Shown in pieces: positions 24,985 to 32,109 of a stretch of DNA of 64,000 nucleotides. Numbering within the stretch: the stretch's first letter is position 1; every line of letters starts with the position of its first letter. Made by a program: the position numbers and the translations under genes. The DNA lies in contig DESZ01000017.1 in NCBI GenBank assembly GCA_002361485.1, forward strand, positions 2,073-66,072, in the 5' to 3' direction. Source of the DNA: Cyanobacteria bacterium UBA3301. GTDB taxonomy: Bacteria; Cyanobacteriota; Vampirovibrionia; Gastranaerophilales; Gastranaerophilaceae. The notes below the pieces were generated by a model that searched no databases, was not told the DNA's origin, and saw nothing but the letters and a program-made list of their open reading frames with translations.

Positions 24985-25473
24985 ATGAAAAAACTTTTAA
25001 TACTTTTAATAACTTTATTAACGCCTTTTGAGATTGCATATGGTGAAGTTGTGCGCAATTACGGACATCCTACCGTTTATAAAACAATTTATTTCAAAGC
25101 GGGTGAAAAAGATGCTAATAAAATTTTGTACGAATTTGCTATGCAGGAAATGCTTGAAAACAACGTAGCTGCAAATAATCAGCCTGATAATGTATTGGCA
25201 TATAAGGTCGATTTAGATGATGACGGTATAAACGAAATTATTGGTGTTGTTTTTGGCCGTGAGTATGTTGCAGGTTCAACAGGTTATAGTTTATTTATAT
25301 TAAAAAAATACGGGAATAAATATAGGGATTTGTCTTTAACAGCTTTTTGGCCTTGGAATGACTTTATAATATTAAAAAAGAAAGTAAAAGGGTTTCATGT
25401 CATAGAGGTTCATTGTCCTGACGGAAATACTCGTTATTTAAAATATAATAATACGTACTATGATTATGATTAA
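24985..25473 (+). CDS. Secreted protein, paralogue of the 21848 gene
   Basis: A 162-residue protein with a signal peptide of about 20 residues ('MKKLLILLITLLTPFEIAYG'). It shares 'KVDLDDDGINEIIGVVFG', 'STGYSLFIL' and the spacing between them with 21848-22447 but lacks that protein's C-terminal part. It precedes a muramidase stump (25652-25810), the same order as its paralogue, so it may be an orphan immunity gene left after its effector was cut. An AGGAG site precedes the start. Confidence 0.55.
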   Translation: MKKLLILLITLLTPFEIAYGEVVRNYGHPTVYKTIYFKAGEKDANKILYEFAMQEMLENNVAANNQPDNVLAYKVDLDDDGINEIIGVVFGREYVAGSTGYSLFILKKYGNKYRDLSLTAFWPWNDFIILKKKVKGFHVIEVHCPDGNTRYLKYNNTYYDYD

Positions 25474-25603
25474 CCAAAACATAGGAGGTGATGTATTATG
25501 ATATTTTAGAATAGTAGTTCAAGTACTACAATACAAAATGTCGCTTTTGCCATATCGACAATAAATAATTATCGGCAAATACAATTTTAACAGTTATTAC
25601 ATT

Positions 25604-25627
25604 AAATAAGGCACAAGTGCCTTATTT
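25604..25627 (+). terminator. Terminator before the muramidase stump
   Basis: Perfect 11-bp arms AAATAAGGCAC / GTGCCTTATTT with a 2-nt loop, followed by a T run. About 100 bp upstream is an AGGAGG site with a three-codon frame (ATG ATA TTT TAG, near 25498). Confidence 0.85.
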
Positions 25628-25651
25628 TTTTATTGGAAAGGAAAATTTAAT

Positions 25652-25810
25652 ATGCGAAAATTTGATTTTATGAACAATTCAACAGGATATTTTGAAATGC
25701 TGGGACAGCGCGAATCAAGCGGGAACTACCGTGCAAGGAATCCACAAGGTTATTTGGGTAAATATCAAATGGAAGAATATGCTATGATTGATGCCGGACA
25801 TTGTAATTAA
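25652..25810 (+). pseudogene. 5' fragment of a muramidase gene, truncated
   Basis: 52 codons with a good GGAAAGGA site. The sequence 'RESSGNYRARNPQGYLGKYQ' and 'YAMIDAG' align with residues ~15-45 of the 22531 muramidase, keeping the catalytic Glu. It breaks off at the MIDAG position, where the minus-strand membrane gene ends. It appears to have been cut when the next cassette arrived by recombination. Confidence 0.75.
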
Positions 25811-26214
25811 AAGAAGTTGAATATCCATATAATCATTGCTATGAATAAAAGTATAATAGCAACAAAAAATAAAAAACTAGCCGATAAAAATCCAATAGAA
25901 AATATTAAATTATAAATAGCTGCAATAAACTTTGGTATTTTAATTTTAAGGTCCAATTTTAAATTAGGGAATCTTTTTTCGATTAGATATTTTCTAATCA
26001 CAATTTCTAAAATAGTAAAAACAAATAACCACAATAAAATTATTATACTCAAAGCCATATCAATAAATTCACTAAAGCCACACGATATAAACTCGTTTGG
26101 TGCAGGTGGAAGACAATCTGTATTACTATAAACTATCATAGAATATATAACAATAAAACTCCATAAAGCAGATAAATTTATAAAAAAATATTTTTTATAT
26201 TCAAGGAAATTCAT
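25807..26214 (-). CDS. Four-helix membrane protein, candidate immunity protein (second cassette)
   Basis: A 135-residue protein with four predicted transmembrane helices and a basic central loop ('IRKYLIEKRFPNLKLDLKIKIPKF'). Size, helix layout, orientation and position relative to the toxin candidate mirror 20306-20707, although the sequences have diverged strongly. Its stop codon overlaps the end of the muramidase stump. The start has no clear ribosome binding site. Confidence 0.55.
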   Translation of the reverse strand: MNFLEYKKYFFINLSALWSFIVIYSMIVYSNTDCLPPAPNEFISCGFSEFIDMALSIIILLWLFVFTILEIVIRKYLIEKRFPNLKLDLKIKIPKFIAAIYNLIFSIGFLSASFLFFVAIILLFIAMIIWIFNFF

Positions 26215-26259
26215 ACGGCAATTGTATTACAAAGGAATTAAAAAGAAAAGGAGAAAAAG

Positions 26260-27177
26260 ATGTCAAATTTTTTACGACAAAATAAAGATGCTTATAATTT
26301 TTATAAGAGCAAAGAATTACAAAAAGAATTTAATGACAAATTAGTTCAAAAAACAGGATATTATCAAAAGAAATTTGGATTTGAAACAAATCCAAGAAAA
26401 GGACATGAATTTTGGAATGTAGAAGCAGATGCATTCAAGCACACATTTGGCAGTGCTGAAATGTATATTAAATATGGAGCTGGCTGGAGTACTCTTTTTG
26501 ATATTGGTCATGAATACCAAACCCCTCACAATCCACAGGGAGAATGGAACATGGACTCTTGGAATAATCATCAAGGTCGTGAGATTGCACGGGAAATTCA
26601 AAAAGAATACGGAGATAATTTTATGAAATTATCTCAACAACAACGAGATGATATTATTGCAAGTAAAGTTATGGACAGAATGCGTAACGGGCAACTCATA
26701 ACAAATCCAAATGATAAAAGAAAATATACAGGTGTAACAGAGAATTTTGTTAATGGTATAAAAAGAATACAAGAAACCGACTTGCCTTTTACTCCGACAA
26801 AAGGAATTGGCGGAGTGCAAAATGATGGCAAGCCTCTTGGTTTTGCTGCAGATATTGATACGGAACAACTTGCAAAGATGTTGGGAATTCAATTACCTGA
26901 ACTCCAATCTAAACAGGATTCAGGTTTATTCGGTTACACAAATCCACTGACAGGCAGTAACCACATATACACACGCGAGGAAGTTGGTTCGATGTCAAGT
27001 GATGAATTTGCCAAACACAAAAAAGAAATTGATGCGCAACTAAAAGCATTTAATGGAACAATGCCTTCCAATAGCGACTTGCAGCGTGAATCAATATCAG
27101 GTGGCGGAGTTGTTTATGTACACCCTTACACGCGTTCTGACGGAACGGAAGTAAGAGGTTATTACCGTTCACGCTAA
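26260..27177 (+). CDS. DUF6973-like toxin candidate with complete C-terminal tag
   Basis: A 305-residue homologue of 20755. The main domain has 'GHEFWNVEADAFKHTF' (D58, H61), 'IGHEYQ' (H84, E85) and 'MDSWNNHQGREIA' (99-110). A variable linker (160-220) leads to the shared tail at 223-305: 'GYTNPLTGSNHIYT', 'REEVGSMSSDEFAKHKKEI', then 'YTRSDGTEVRGYYRSR' at the C-terminus. This is the only copy in which the final tail is intact. An AAAAGGAG site precedes the ATG. Toxicity and particle loading are hypotheses. Confidence 0.65.
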   Translation: MSNFLRQNKDAYNFYKSKELQKEFNDKLVQKTGYYQKKFGFETNPRKGHEFWNVEADAFKHTFGSAEMYIKYGAGWSTLFDIGHEYQTPHNPQGEWNMDSWNNHQGREIAREIQKEYGDNFMKLSQQQRDDIIASKVMDRMRNGQLITNPNDKRKYTGVTENFVNGIKRIQETDLPFTPTKGIGGVQNDGKPLGFAADIDTEQLAKMLGIQLPELQSKQDSGLFGYTNPLTGSNHIYTREEVGSMSSDEFAKHKKEIDAQLKAFNGTMPSNSDLQRESISGGGVVYVHPYTRSDGTEVRGYYRSR

Positions 27178-27200
27178 AAAATAATAAAATTTATATTTAA

Positions 27201-27227
27201 AACCCGTAACGATATGTGTTACGGGTT
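27201..27227 (+). terminator. Terminator, duplicate of the one before the large terminase
   Basis: Same AACCCGTAAC / GTTACGGGTT hairpin as 23560-23586. The duplicated block continues through TTTTTTGAACAAAG and an ATG followed by CAATACAAAC, the first bases of the large terminase gene, then breaks off at a stop codon. Confidence 0.85.
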
Positions 27228-27311
27228 ATTTTTTGAACAAAGAAAGGAAAAAATTATGCAATACAAACGTTGAAGATTTTTCAACGGAATTAAAAGAATA
27301 CAAAAAATGCA

Positions 27312-27611
27312 GTGAAAAATATATTAAATGATTTTATTAGACGACATTCACAAGAGCTATACAAAGAAAGAAAACATTTAGATAGTTCAATGGAATTTGG
27401 CAAACAAACTTTTGATTTATATGCCTCCTTAAAAAAGGTCGATATTCTTGATGCGCATATAGATACAAATGGTCATTTCCGAGCATATATTGTTGATACT
27501 TATGATTTTAATAAAGGAGAATTTTTAATAATAGAAATGGCTCGTAATTTACAGGAACAAGGATATTTGATGCCTTATTATGTCATTGTTATTCTTGATA
27601 TTGTATTGTAG
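27312..27611 (+). CDS. Orphan C-terminal-type module, possibly an effector remnant
   Basis: A 99-residue frame opening at a GTG without a clear ribosome binding site. 'HIDTNGHFRAYIVDTYDFNKGE' and 'ARNLQEQGYLMPYYVIV' have the look of a small C-terminal domain rather than a whole protein. The DNA just upstream resembles part of the 26260 gene (AAAAGAATACAA), so this may be a shuffled fragment of an effector. Membrane-protein genes lie beyond it on the other strand. Low confidence that it is expressed. Confidence 0.4.
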   Translation: MKNILNDFIRRHSQELYKERKHLDSSMEFGKQTFDLYASLKKVDILDAHIDTNGHFRAYIVDTYDFNKGEFLIIEMARNLQEQGYLMPYYVIVILDIVL

Positions 27612-27619
27612 CCCCTATT

Positions 27620-27931
27620 TTAGGGGTGGACAATTAATAATGTAGATGTGAGTATTGATAATACTATATATACAATATCACTCCTTGAAATTGGTTGATT
27701 TTTAACCAATTTCAAGGATCTTTTAATTGATTTTATATTTATATACAATACAACAAAATATATAATAAAAGCGATTAATAATATGGTAAAGCCAATAATA
27801 AAATCGTCATCCCAAGGACCTTTCAGGAAGCTCATCAATGCAGCAAATCCGAAAAAAATGTCGAATAATAAAAGTTGTAAAGAAATGACAGAGATTATAA
27901 TAATATATAATATTAAAAATATTTTTTTCAT
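27620..27931 (-). CDS. Small membrane protein, paralogue of the next gene
   Basis: A 103-residue protein with three predicted transmembrane helices. Its second half ('IKSIKRSLKLVKNQPISRSDIVYIVLSILTS') aligns with 'FKTVKGAIKLIHKEIFTKRDIIFSTISIITS' of the gene at 28004, so the pair arose by tandem duplication. Its position behind the orphan effector module suggests a retained immunity gene; that is inference. Confidence 0.5.
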   Translation of the reverse strand: MKKIFLILYIIIISVISLQLLLFDIFFGFAALMSFLKGPWDDDFIIGFTILLIAFIIYFVVLYINIKSIKRSLKLVKNQPISRSDIVYIVLSILTSTLLIVHP

Positions 27932-28003
27932 AATTTCATTATATCATAGTTCTGTATATTTATCTTAATAATATTTCAATATTATTAAGGTAATGTAATT
28001 TTG

Positions 28004-28360
28004 TCAAATTGATTTAAATAATTTCCAATAATGTAAAAACAATTTATTATAATTTATATATATAAAATATAAAGATGTTATTATAGAAATAGTACTAAAA
28101 ATAATATCACGTTTTGTAAATATTTCCTTATGTATTAGTTTAATAGCTCCCTTTACCGTCTTGAAATCAATGTATAATTTTGCAAGAGAAATAATAAACA
28201 TAATCATTAGTGCAATAAGAATAATAAAAACGGCATCTTCTTTTTGTGGCATGCTTAAAAAAGCCAAAAAAACCAGAGCAAAACTAAAGGATACCAACAT
28301 TGTATATGCTAGTAAAATAAATACGAATATAAAATATAGTTTAAATAGTACATTTTTCAT
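28004..28360 (-). CDS. Small membrane protein, paralogue of the previous gene
   Basis: A 118-residue protein with three predicted transmembrane helices (about 5-35, 45-65, 88-105) and a basic cytoplasmic loop. It is a diverged tandem copy of 27620-27931. Both run towards the effector region, as the other putative immunity genes do. Confidence 0.5.
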   Translation of the reverse strand: MKNVLFKLYFIFVFILLAYTMLVSFSFALVFLAFLSMPQKEDAVFIILIALMIMFIISLAKLYIDFKTVKGAIKLIHKEIFTKRDIIFSTISIITSLYFIYINYNKLFLHYWKLFKSI

Positions 28361-28717
28361 AATTTTATTATAGTGTATATTAAAACTATTTACTTAATAA
28401 TAGTTCCATATTATAAGAAATATTTATCTGTGTCAATATAATACGACTTCAATCCAAACGACCCAGATTGGAAAGTATTCTCGGTAGACTGAAGTCTACC
28501 CTACTTGACTATTCCTCTACGCCTCTAATACAAAACCTCACCCCAGCCCTCTCCTGATTTTAGTAGAGGGAATAAAAAACCGAAACAATTTTCAATTTTC
28601 CACTTTCACTTTTTCATTAAATAAAAAGCCTGCCCTCTTGCCTTCCTGGCCTCTGTGCTTCTGTAATAACAACCTGCACATCTGTTCCAAAATTTATACA
28701 AAAGAAAGGAGTATTTT
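28361..28717. other. Gene-free stretch at the right edge of the phage-like cluster
   Basis: No convincing gene is visible. It holds a GTAG-type palindrome (28483-28504), a CTCTCC..AGAGGG-like imperfect inverted repeat near 28548-28570, and a stretch near 28625-28665 resembling 41556-41595 (AAAGCCTGCC..TCTTGC..TTCCTG). The 3' part provides the GAAAGGAG site of the next gene. I found no direct repeat matching the left edge of the cluster. Confidence 0.6.
28483..28504 (-). repeat. GTAG-type palindrome (REP-like)
   Basis: On the minus strand the sequence is GTAG followed by GGTAGACT-TC-AGTCTACC, a perfect 8-bp-arm hairpin. The head-plus-hairpin design matches 35591-35614, where the stem sequence differs. 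Confidence 0.55.
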
Positions 28718-28948
28718 ATGGATACAATACTTTATTATTCCCCTGTAATCATCGTTGTTATGGTATTTCTGATACAACAACGAATAGTTGTAACCCCCGA
28801 ACAATTAGAGCGAAAACACCGCGAAATTTTAAGAGATATCGAAGCTCGATTTGTAACCATAAACAGTTACGAAGATATGAAATCAAGATTTTCTGAAATG
28901 CAGGAAAAAATAGATAAAATCTACGATTGCCTAATTATATCAAAATAA
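28718..28948 (+). CDS. Small membrane-anchored coiled-coil protein
   Basis: A 76-residue protein with one N-terminal transmembrane helix (about 6-22) and a charged helical remainder ('QLERKHREILRDIEARF', 'MKSRFSEMQEKIDKIYDCL'), likely a coiled coil. It starts with a GAAAGGAG site. The single-anchor plus coiled-coil design resembles phage lysis accessory or spanin-like proteins, but I cannot assign it. It is the last gene before chromosomal genes resume. Confidence 0.5.
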   Translation: MDTILYYSPVIIVVMVFLIQQRIVVTPEQLERKHREILRDIEARFVTINSYEDMKSRFSEMQEKIDKIYDCLIISK

Positions 28949-28949
28949 A

Positions 28950-30227
28950 TTACAGAACAATCTGGGTAAAGAGGATAATTCTTTGGCTGTCTTTTTGTCC
29001 TTGATTTTCACAAAAGACGTAATTTATAACAAGTTTTATCGCCTGCCCTTTAATAAACCAATTTATGCCTGCGGAATATTCTGTTTTACGATTATGTGAA
29101 GTCTTTCTGTCAGGGTCAAATTGATCGACTCTGCCGATTAGTTGAAGATATGGTTTCACTTTCCAGCCCAAAGTGTATGCAAAACCACCTGCTTTTGCGG
29201 TACTTAACGCGGCGGCGCCATTGTATCCGTCAGCTATTGCGGCTTCAAAATTTGTCCATAATTGTTTGTGTTTGTAACCGATATAAACCGTTCCTACGTT
29301 ATAATTAAACCGATTATGTCCTGAATTCAATCCGCCGCCAATGGTTAACTTACCCAATTTGCCGTCTTTTGAACCGAACGGCTTTACATTTATCCAGCCT
29401 GTGAATTCCGCGCCGGGCATTCCGCTTGTAAAGTACCTGCCTGACGAACCGAACGCTAAACTGTAATCGACATAATTGTAGTTTCCGATAACCTTTATGG
29501 CTGTTGTTCGTAAGTTGCCGAAATTTCGTCCGATTTGCGAACGGCTTACAAATGGCAGTGTATAACTTGAAGTACCGCCTTCAATTCCGACTTGTCCGCG
29601 CGAACGTCCGATTTGTATTCTGTGATGAGGGATTTTATTATACGCAATATACGCATCACCCCAAAATGCGTCAAAATAATTCACCCCTTCTTTTACAACC
29701 GGTAAAAAACTTAATTTAAACTCATAATTAGGATTTTTTAGTTTCCCAAAGAAACCAACTTCCGTTGTCAGGTTATCGTATTTTGTTGCATATTTACGAG
29801 GTGCTAATATTGCACTTATAGAGCCTCTATAGCCTCCAAAAAGCTGTAACTCTTTTATCGGGCCTTTTGAAAATTCGTGAGTTAATTCATCTTTTAGTAA
29901 AAATGACGGAACATCGGTTCTTGTTATATTGGTTTTAAGCAGTCTTGTATATAATGATTCTTCCGTTGTTGAGGGTTCTTGTTTTTTGCCAATTTGTTCA
30001 AAGAGCTCAAATTCTTCTTCAACCCCGTCTGAAAAATTATCATCATCAACAGTATTTGATGAAATATTTTGTTCTGTATCTGTGTTAACATTATCTGTCA
30101 CAAGATTTACTTCGTTTTCCTGCGGAGTATTCAAAAGCTCTTGAGTAATATATTCGTTTTCGGCTTTAGATAAGTTAGGGCACAATATTAAAGCTGAAAT
30201 TAGTATCAGTTTAATAAATCTTTTCAT
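28950..30227 (-). CDS. Outer-membrane porin-like protein
   Basis: A 425-residue protein with a signal peptide (1-22, 'LSKA|EN'), an acidic Asn/Glu-rich linker (25-100), and a beta-barrel of about 300 residues. The barrel has alternating hydrophobic strands ('LQLFGGYRGSISAIL', 'HHRIQIGRSRGQVGIEGG', 'LGWKVKPYLQLIGRVDQFDPD') and ends in 'RIILFTQIVL', a typical last strand. The 'GRVDQFDPD' feature recalls phosphate-selective porins (OprO/P type). The substrate is unknown. Confidence 0.75.
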   Translation of the reverse strand: MKRFIKLILISALILCPNLSKAENEYITQELLNTPQENEVNLVTDNVNTDTEQNISSNTVDDDNFSDGVEEEFELFEQIGKKQEPSTTEESLYTRLLKTNITRTDVPSFLLKDELTHEFSKGPIKELQLFGGYRGSISAILAPRKYATKYDNLTTEVGFFGKLKNPNYEFKLSFLPVVKEGVNYFDAFWGDAYIAYNKIPHHRIQIGRSRGQVGIEGGTSSYTLPFVSRSQIGRNFGNLRTTAIKVIGNYNYVDYSLAFGSSGRYFTSGMPGAEFTGWINVKPFGSKDGKLGKLTIGGGLNSGHNRFNYNVGTVYIGYKHKQLWTNFEAAIADGYNGAAALSTAKAGGFAYTLGWKVKPYLQLIGRVDQFDPDRKTSHNRKTEYSAGINWFIKGQAIKLVINYVFCENQGQKDSQRIILFTQIVL

Positions 30228-30288
30228 TTCTTAATTATATCATGTTATTTTGTGGATTTCATAGTTTTTTTGTAGTATATCTGTTGAT

Positions 30289-31716
30289 ATGCAAAATAAA
30301 TTGAAGAACAACAAAAAAACAGAAATACATGCCCCTATAGTAGAAGCATTAAAAACGGCTTATGACCATCCGACTTACCAGTTTCATATCCCCGGACATA
30401 CTAAAGGTTTGGGAACATTAAGCGATTTTCGTAATCTTATCGGCAAAAAAGCTTTAAAAGTCGATACGACAGATGAATTTGATAATCTGGGAACATTAAA
30501 CCCTGCAACAGGTCCTATAAAAGAAGCTCAAGAATTAGCAGCGGAAGCTTTCGGCGCAAAAAAAACATTTTTCTTATTAAACGGTTCTACTATCGGGAAT
30601 TTAGCTATCGCTATGGGTTTAACCAAACAAGGACAGAAAGTTATTGTAAACCGAAATTGTCACCGTTCTATATTAACCGGTTTAATTATATCAGGAGCGG
30701 AACCGTTGTGGGTTTTGCCTGAAAAATTCAGCGATTGGGGTTTGTGGGGTAATATTAAAGCAGAAGATGTTGAAAAACTTTTAAAAGAAAATGATAATGT
30801 TTCGCTTGTTTGGATAACAAATCCGACCTATGAAGGGGTCGTATCTGATGTTAAAGCGATTGCGGATATTTGTAAAAAATATGATGTACCTTTGATTGTT
30901 GATGAAGCGCACGGCTGTTTATGGAATTTCAATTCTAAATTGCCTGAAACATCTTTAAATTTGGGAGCGGATATTGTTGTTCATTCTCTGCATAAAACAG
31001 GCGGAAGTATGAGCCAATCTTCAATGCTTCATATCAGTAAAAATTCAAAGATTAACGCAGAAGATGTTGAACGCTCACTAACTTTATTACATACAACAAG
31101 TCCTTCTTTGATGCTTTTAGGGAGTCTAGATGCTTCAAGAGCAAATTTGCAGAGTTCAAGAGGTCAAAGACAATTAAACCGCGCAATACAAAATGCAAAA
31201 TATTTGCGCTCTGAAATAGATAAAATGGAACATATTCATCAATTAAAATCCGATTTCGGATATAAGACAGATGTTACCAAAATATTTATAAAAGCTGACG
31301 GATTATCAGGTAAACGTTTAGAATCAATTTTAGAGATTGATTTCGGCATAGAAGTCGAAAGCGCAAGTGATGCGGGTGTTTTGATTTTAAGTAATATTGG
31401 CAATAAGCGCTCTGATTTTGAATATTTGGCAAATTGTCTGCATAAAATTGATGAACATGATTATAAAGACATTTATTATCTTGAAAACAAAAAACATATG
31501 CCTATGTTAACGCCGATTATAAAGAAAAATTTGCGCGAAGCATATTTTTCACCAAAAGAAATTATCCCGAAAGAACGAGCAGTAGGCAGATTGTCAGGCG
31601 AAGTTGTTGCGGAATGTCCTCCGGGGATTTCTATATTATTACCGGGAGAACTCATAACTGAAGAACACATGCCATATTTAACGGATTATGAAACGATTGA
31701 AGTCATAAAAGAATAA
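30289..31716 (+). CDS. speA: Orn/Lys/Arg decarboxylase (PLP-dependent, short form)
   Basis: A 475-residue fold-type I PLP enzyme that decarboxylates a basic amino acid, giving polyamine precursors. It contains 'HIPGHTKGLG', 'EAFGAKKTFFLLNGSTIGN', 'VDEAHG' and the PLP-lysine site 'HSLHKTGGSMSQSSML'. The short size without the N-terminal wing domain matches Bacillus-type SpeA/YaaO enzymes. Whether arginine, lysine or ornithine is used cannot be told from sequence alone. It is divergent from the porin-like gene. Confidence 0.88.
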   Translation: MQNKLKNNKKTEIHAPIVEALKTAYDHPTYQFHIPGHTKGLGTLSDFRNLIGKKALKVDTTDEFDNLGTLNPATGPIKEAQELAAEAFGAKKTFFLLNGSTIGNLAIAMGLTKQGQKVIVNRNCHRSILTGLIISGAEPLWVLPEKFSDWGLWGNIKAEDVEKLLKENDNVSLVWITNPTYEGVVSDVKAIADICKKYDVPLIVDEAHGCLWNFNSKLPETSLNLGADIVVHSLHKTGGSMSQSSMLHISKNSKINAEDVERSLTLLHTTSPSLMLLGSLDASRANLQSSRGQRQLNRAIQNAKYLRSEIDKMEHIHQLKSDFGYKTDVTKIFIKADGLSGKRLESILEIDFGIEVESASDAGVLILSNIGNKRSDFEYLANCLHKIDEHDYKDIYYLENKKHMPMLTPIIKKNLREAYFSPKEIIPKERAVGRLSGEVVAECPPGISILLPGELITEEHMPYLTDYETIEVIKE

Positions 31717-31724
31717 TTTATTCT

Positions 31725-32030
31725 TTAGAGAATTAAATCTATATTTTCGCCTAACTCTTTTTTAATATTTTTAATTTCTTTCAATTGTTCTTCTTTTGTT
31801 GAAATAGATTTTAATTTTTTTATTATGTCATCAAAAAACGTATTTTTTTGTTGTGCTTGTTCAACAATTTCCAACGCTTTATAGTTACATCCCTGATGAC
31901 CGGGAAATTTGGTATGAACAGCATAATATACTTCTTTGGCATCATTATATGAATGAATATCCAATGCGCGCTTTAATAAAGGCTCTGTCGGGATTTTTTG
32001 TCCAAATGTTATATTATTTTGTATTTTCAT
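31725..32030 (-). CDS. Small protein with 'NITFGQKIPT' N-terminus
   Basis: About 101 residues from the ATG at 32030. The 'MKIQNNITFGQKIPTEPLLKRAL' opening is a pattern I associate with many small Melainabacteria proteins of unknown role. The rest is helical with a charged C-terminus ('KKLKSISTKEEQLKEIKNIKKELG'). Function unknown. It is convergent with the decarboxylase gene. Confidence 0.6.
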   Translation of the reverse strand: MKIQNNITFGQKIPTEPLLKRALDIHSYNDAKEVYYAVHTKFPGHQGCNYKALEIVEQAQQKNTFFDDIIKKLKSISTKEEQLKEIKNIKKELGENIDLIL

Positions 32031-32109
32031 ACATACTTTAAACCCGAAAAAAATTTTTTTTGCCAATATCTTTGTTTGACATCATCTTTTGAAATAATAT
32101 AATTTTTCT

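Noticed and set aside
11420..28960. Flanking att repeats for a temperate prophage
   Set aside because: No matching direct repeat of useful length was found at the two edges by eye, and there is no tRNA at either border.
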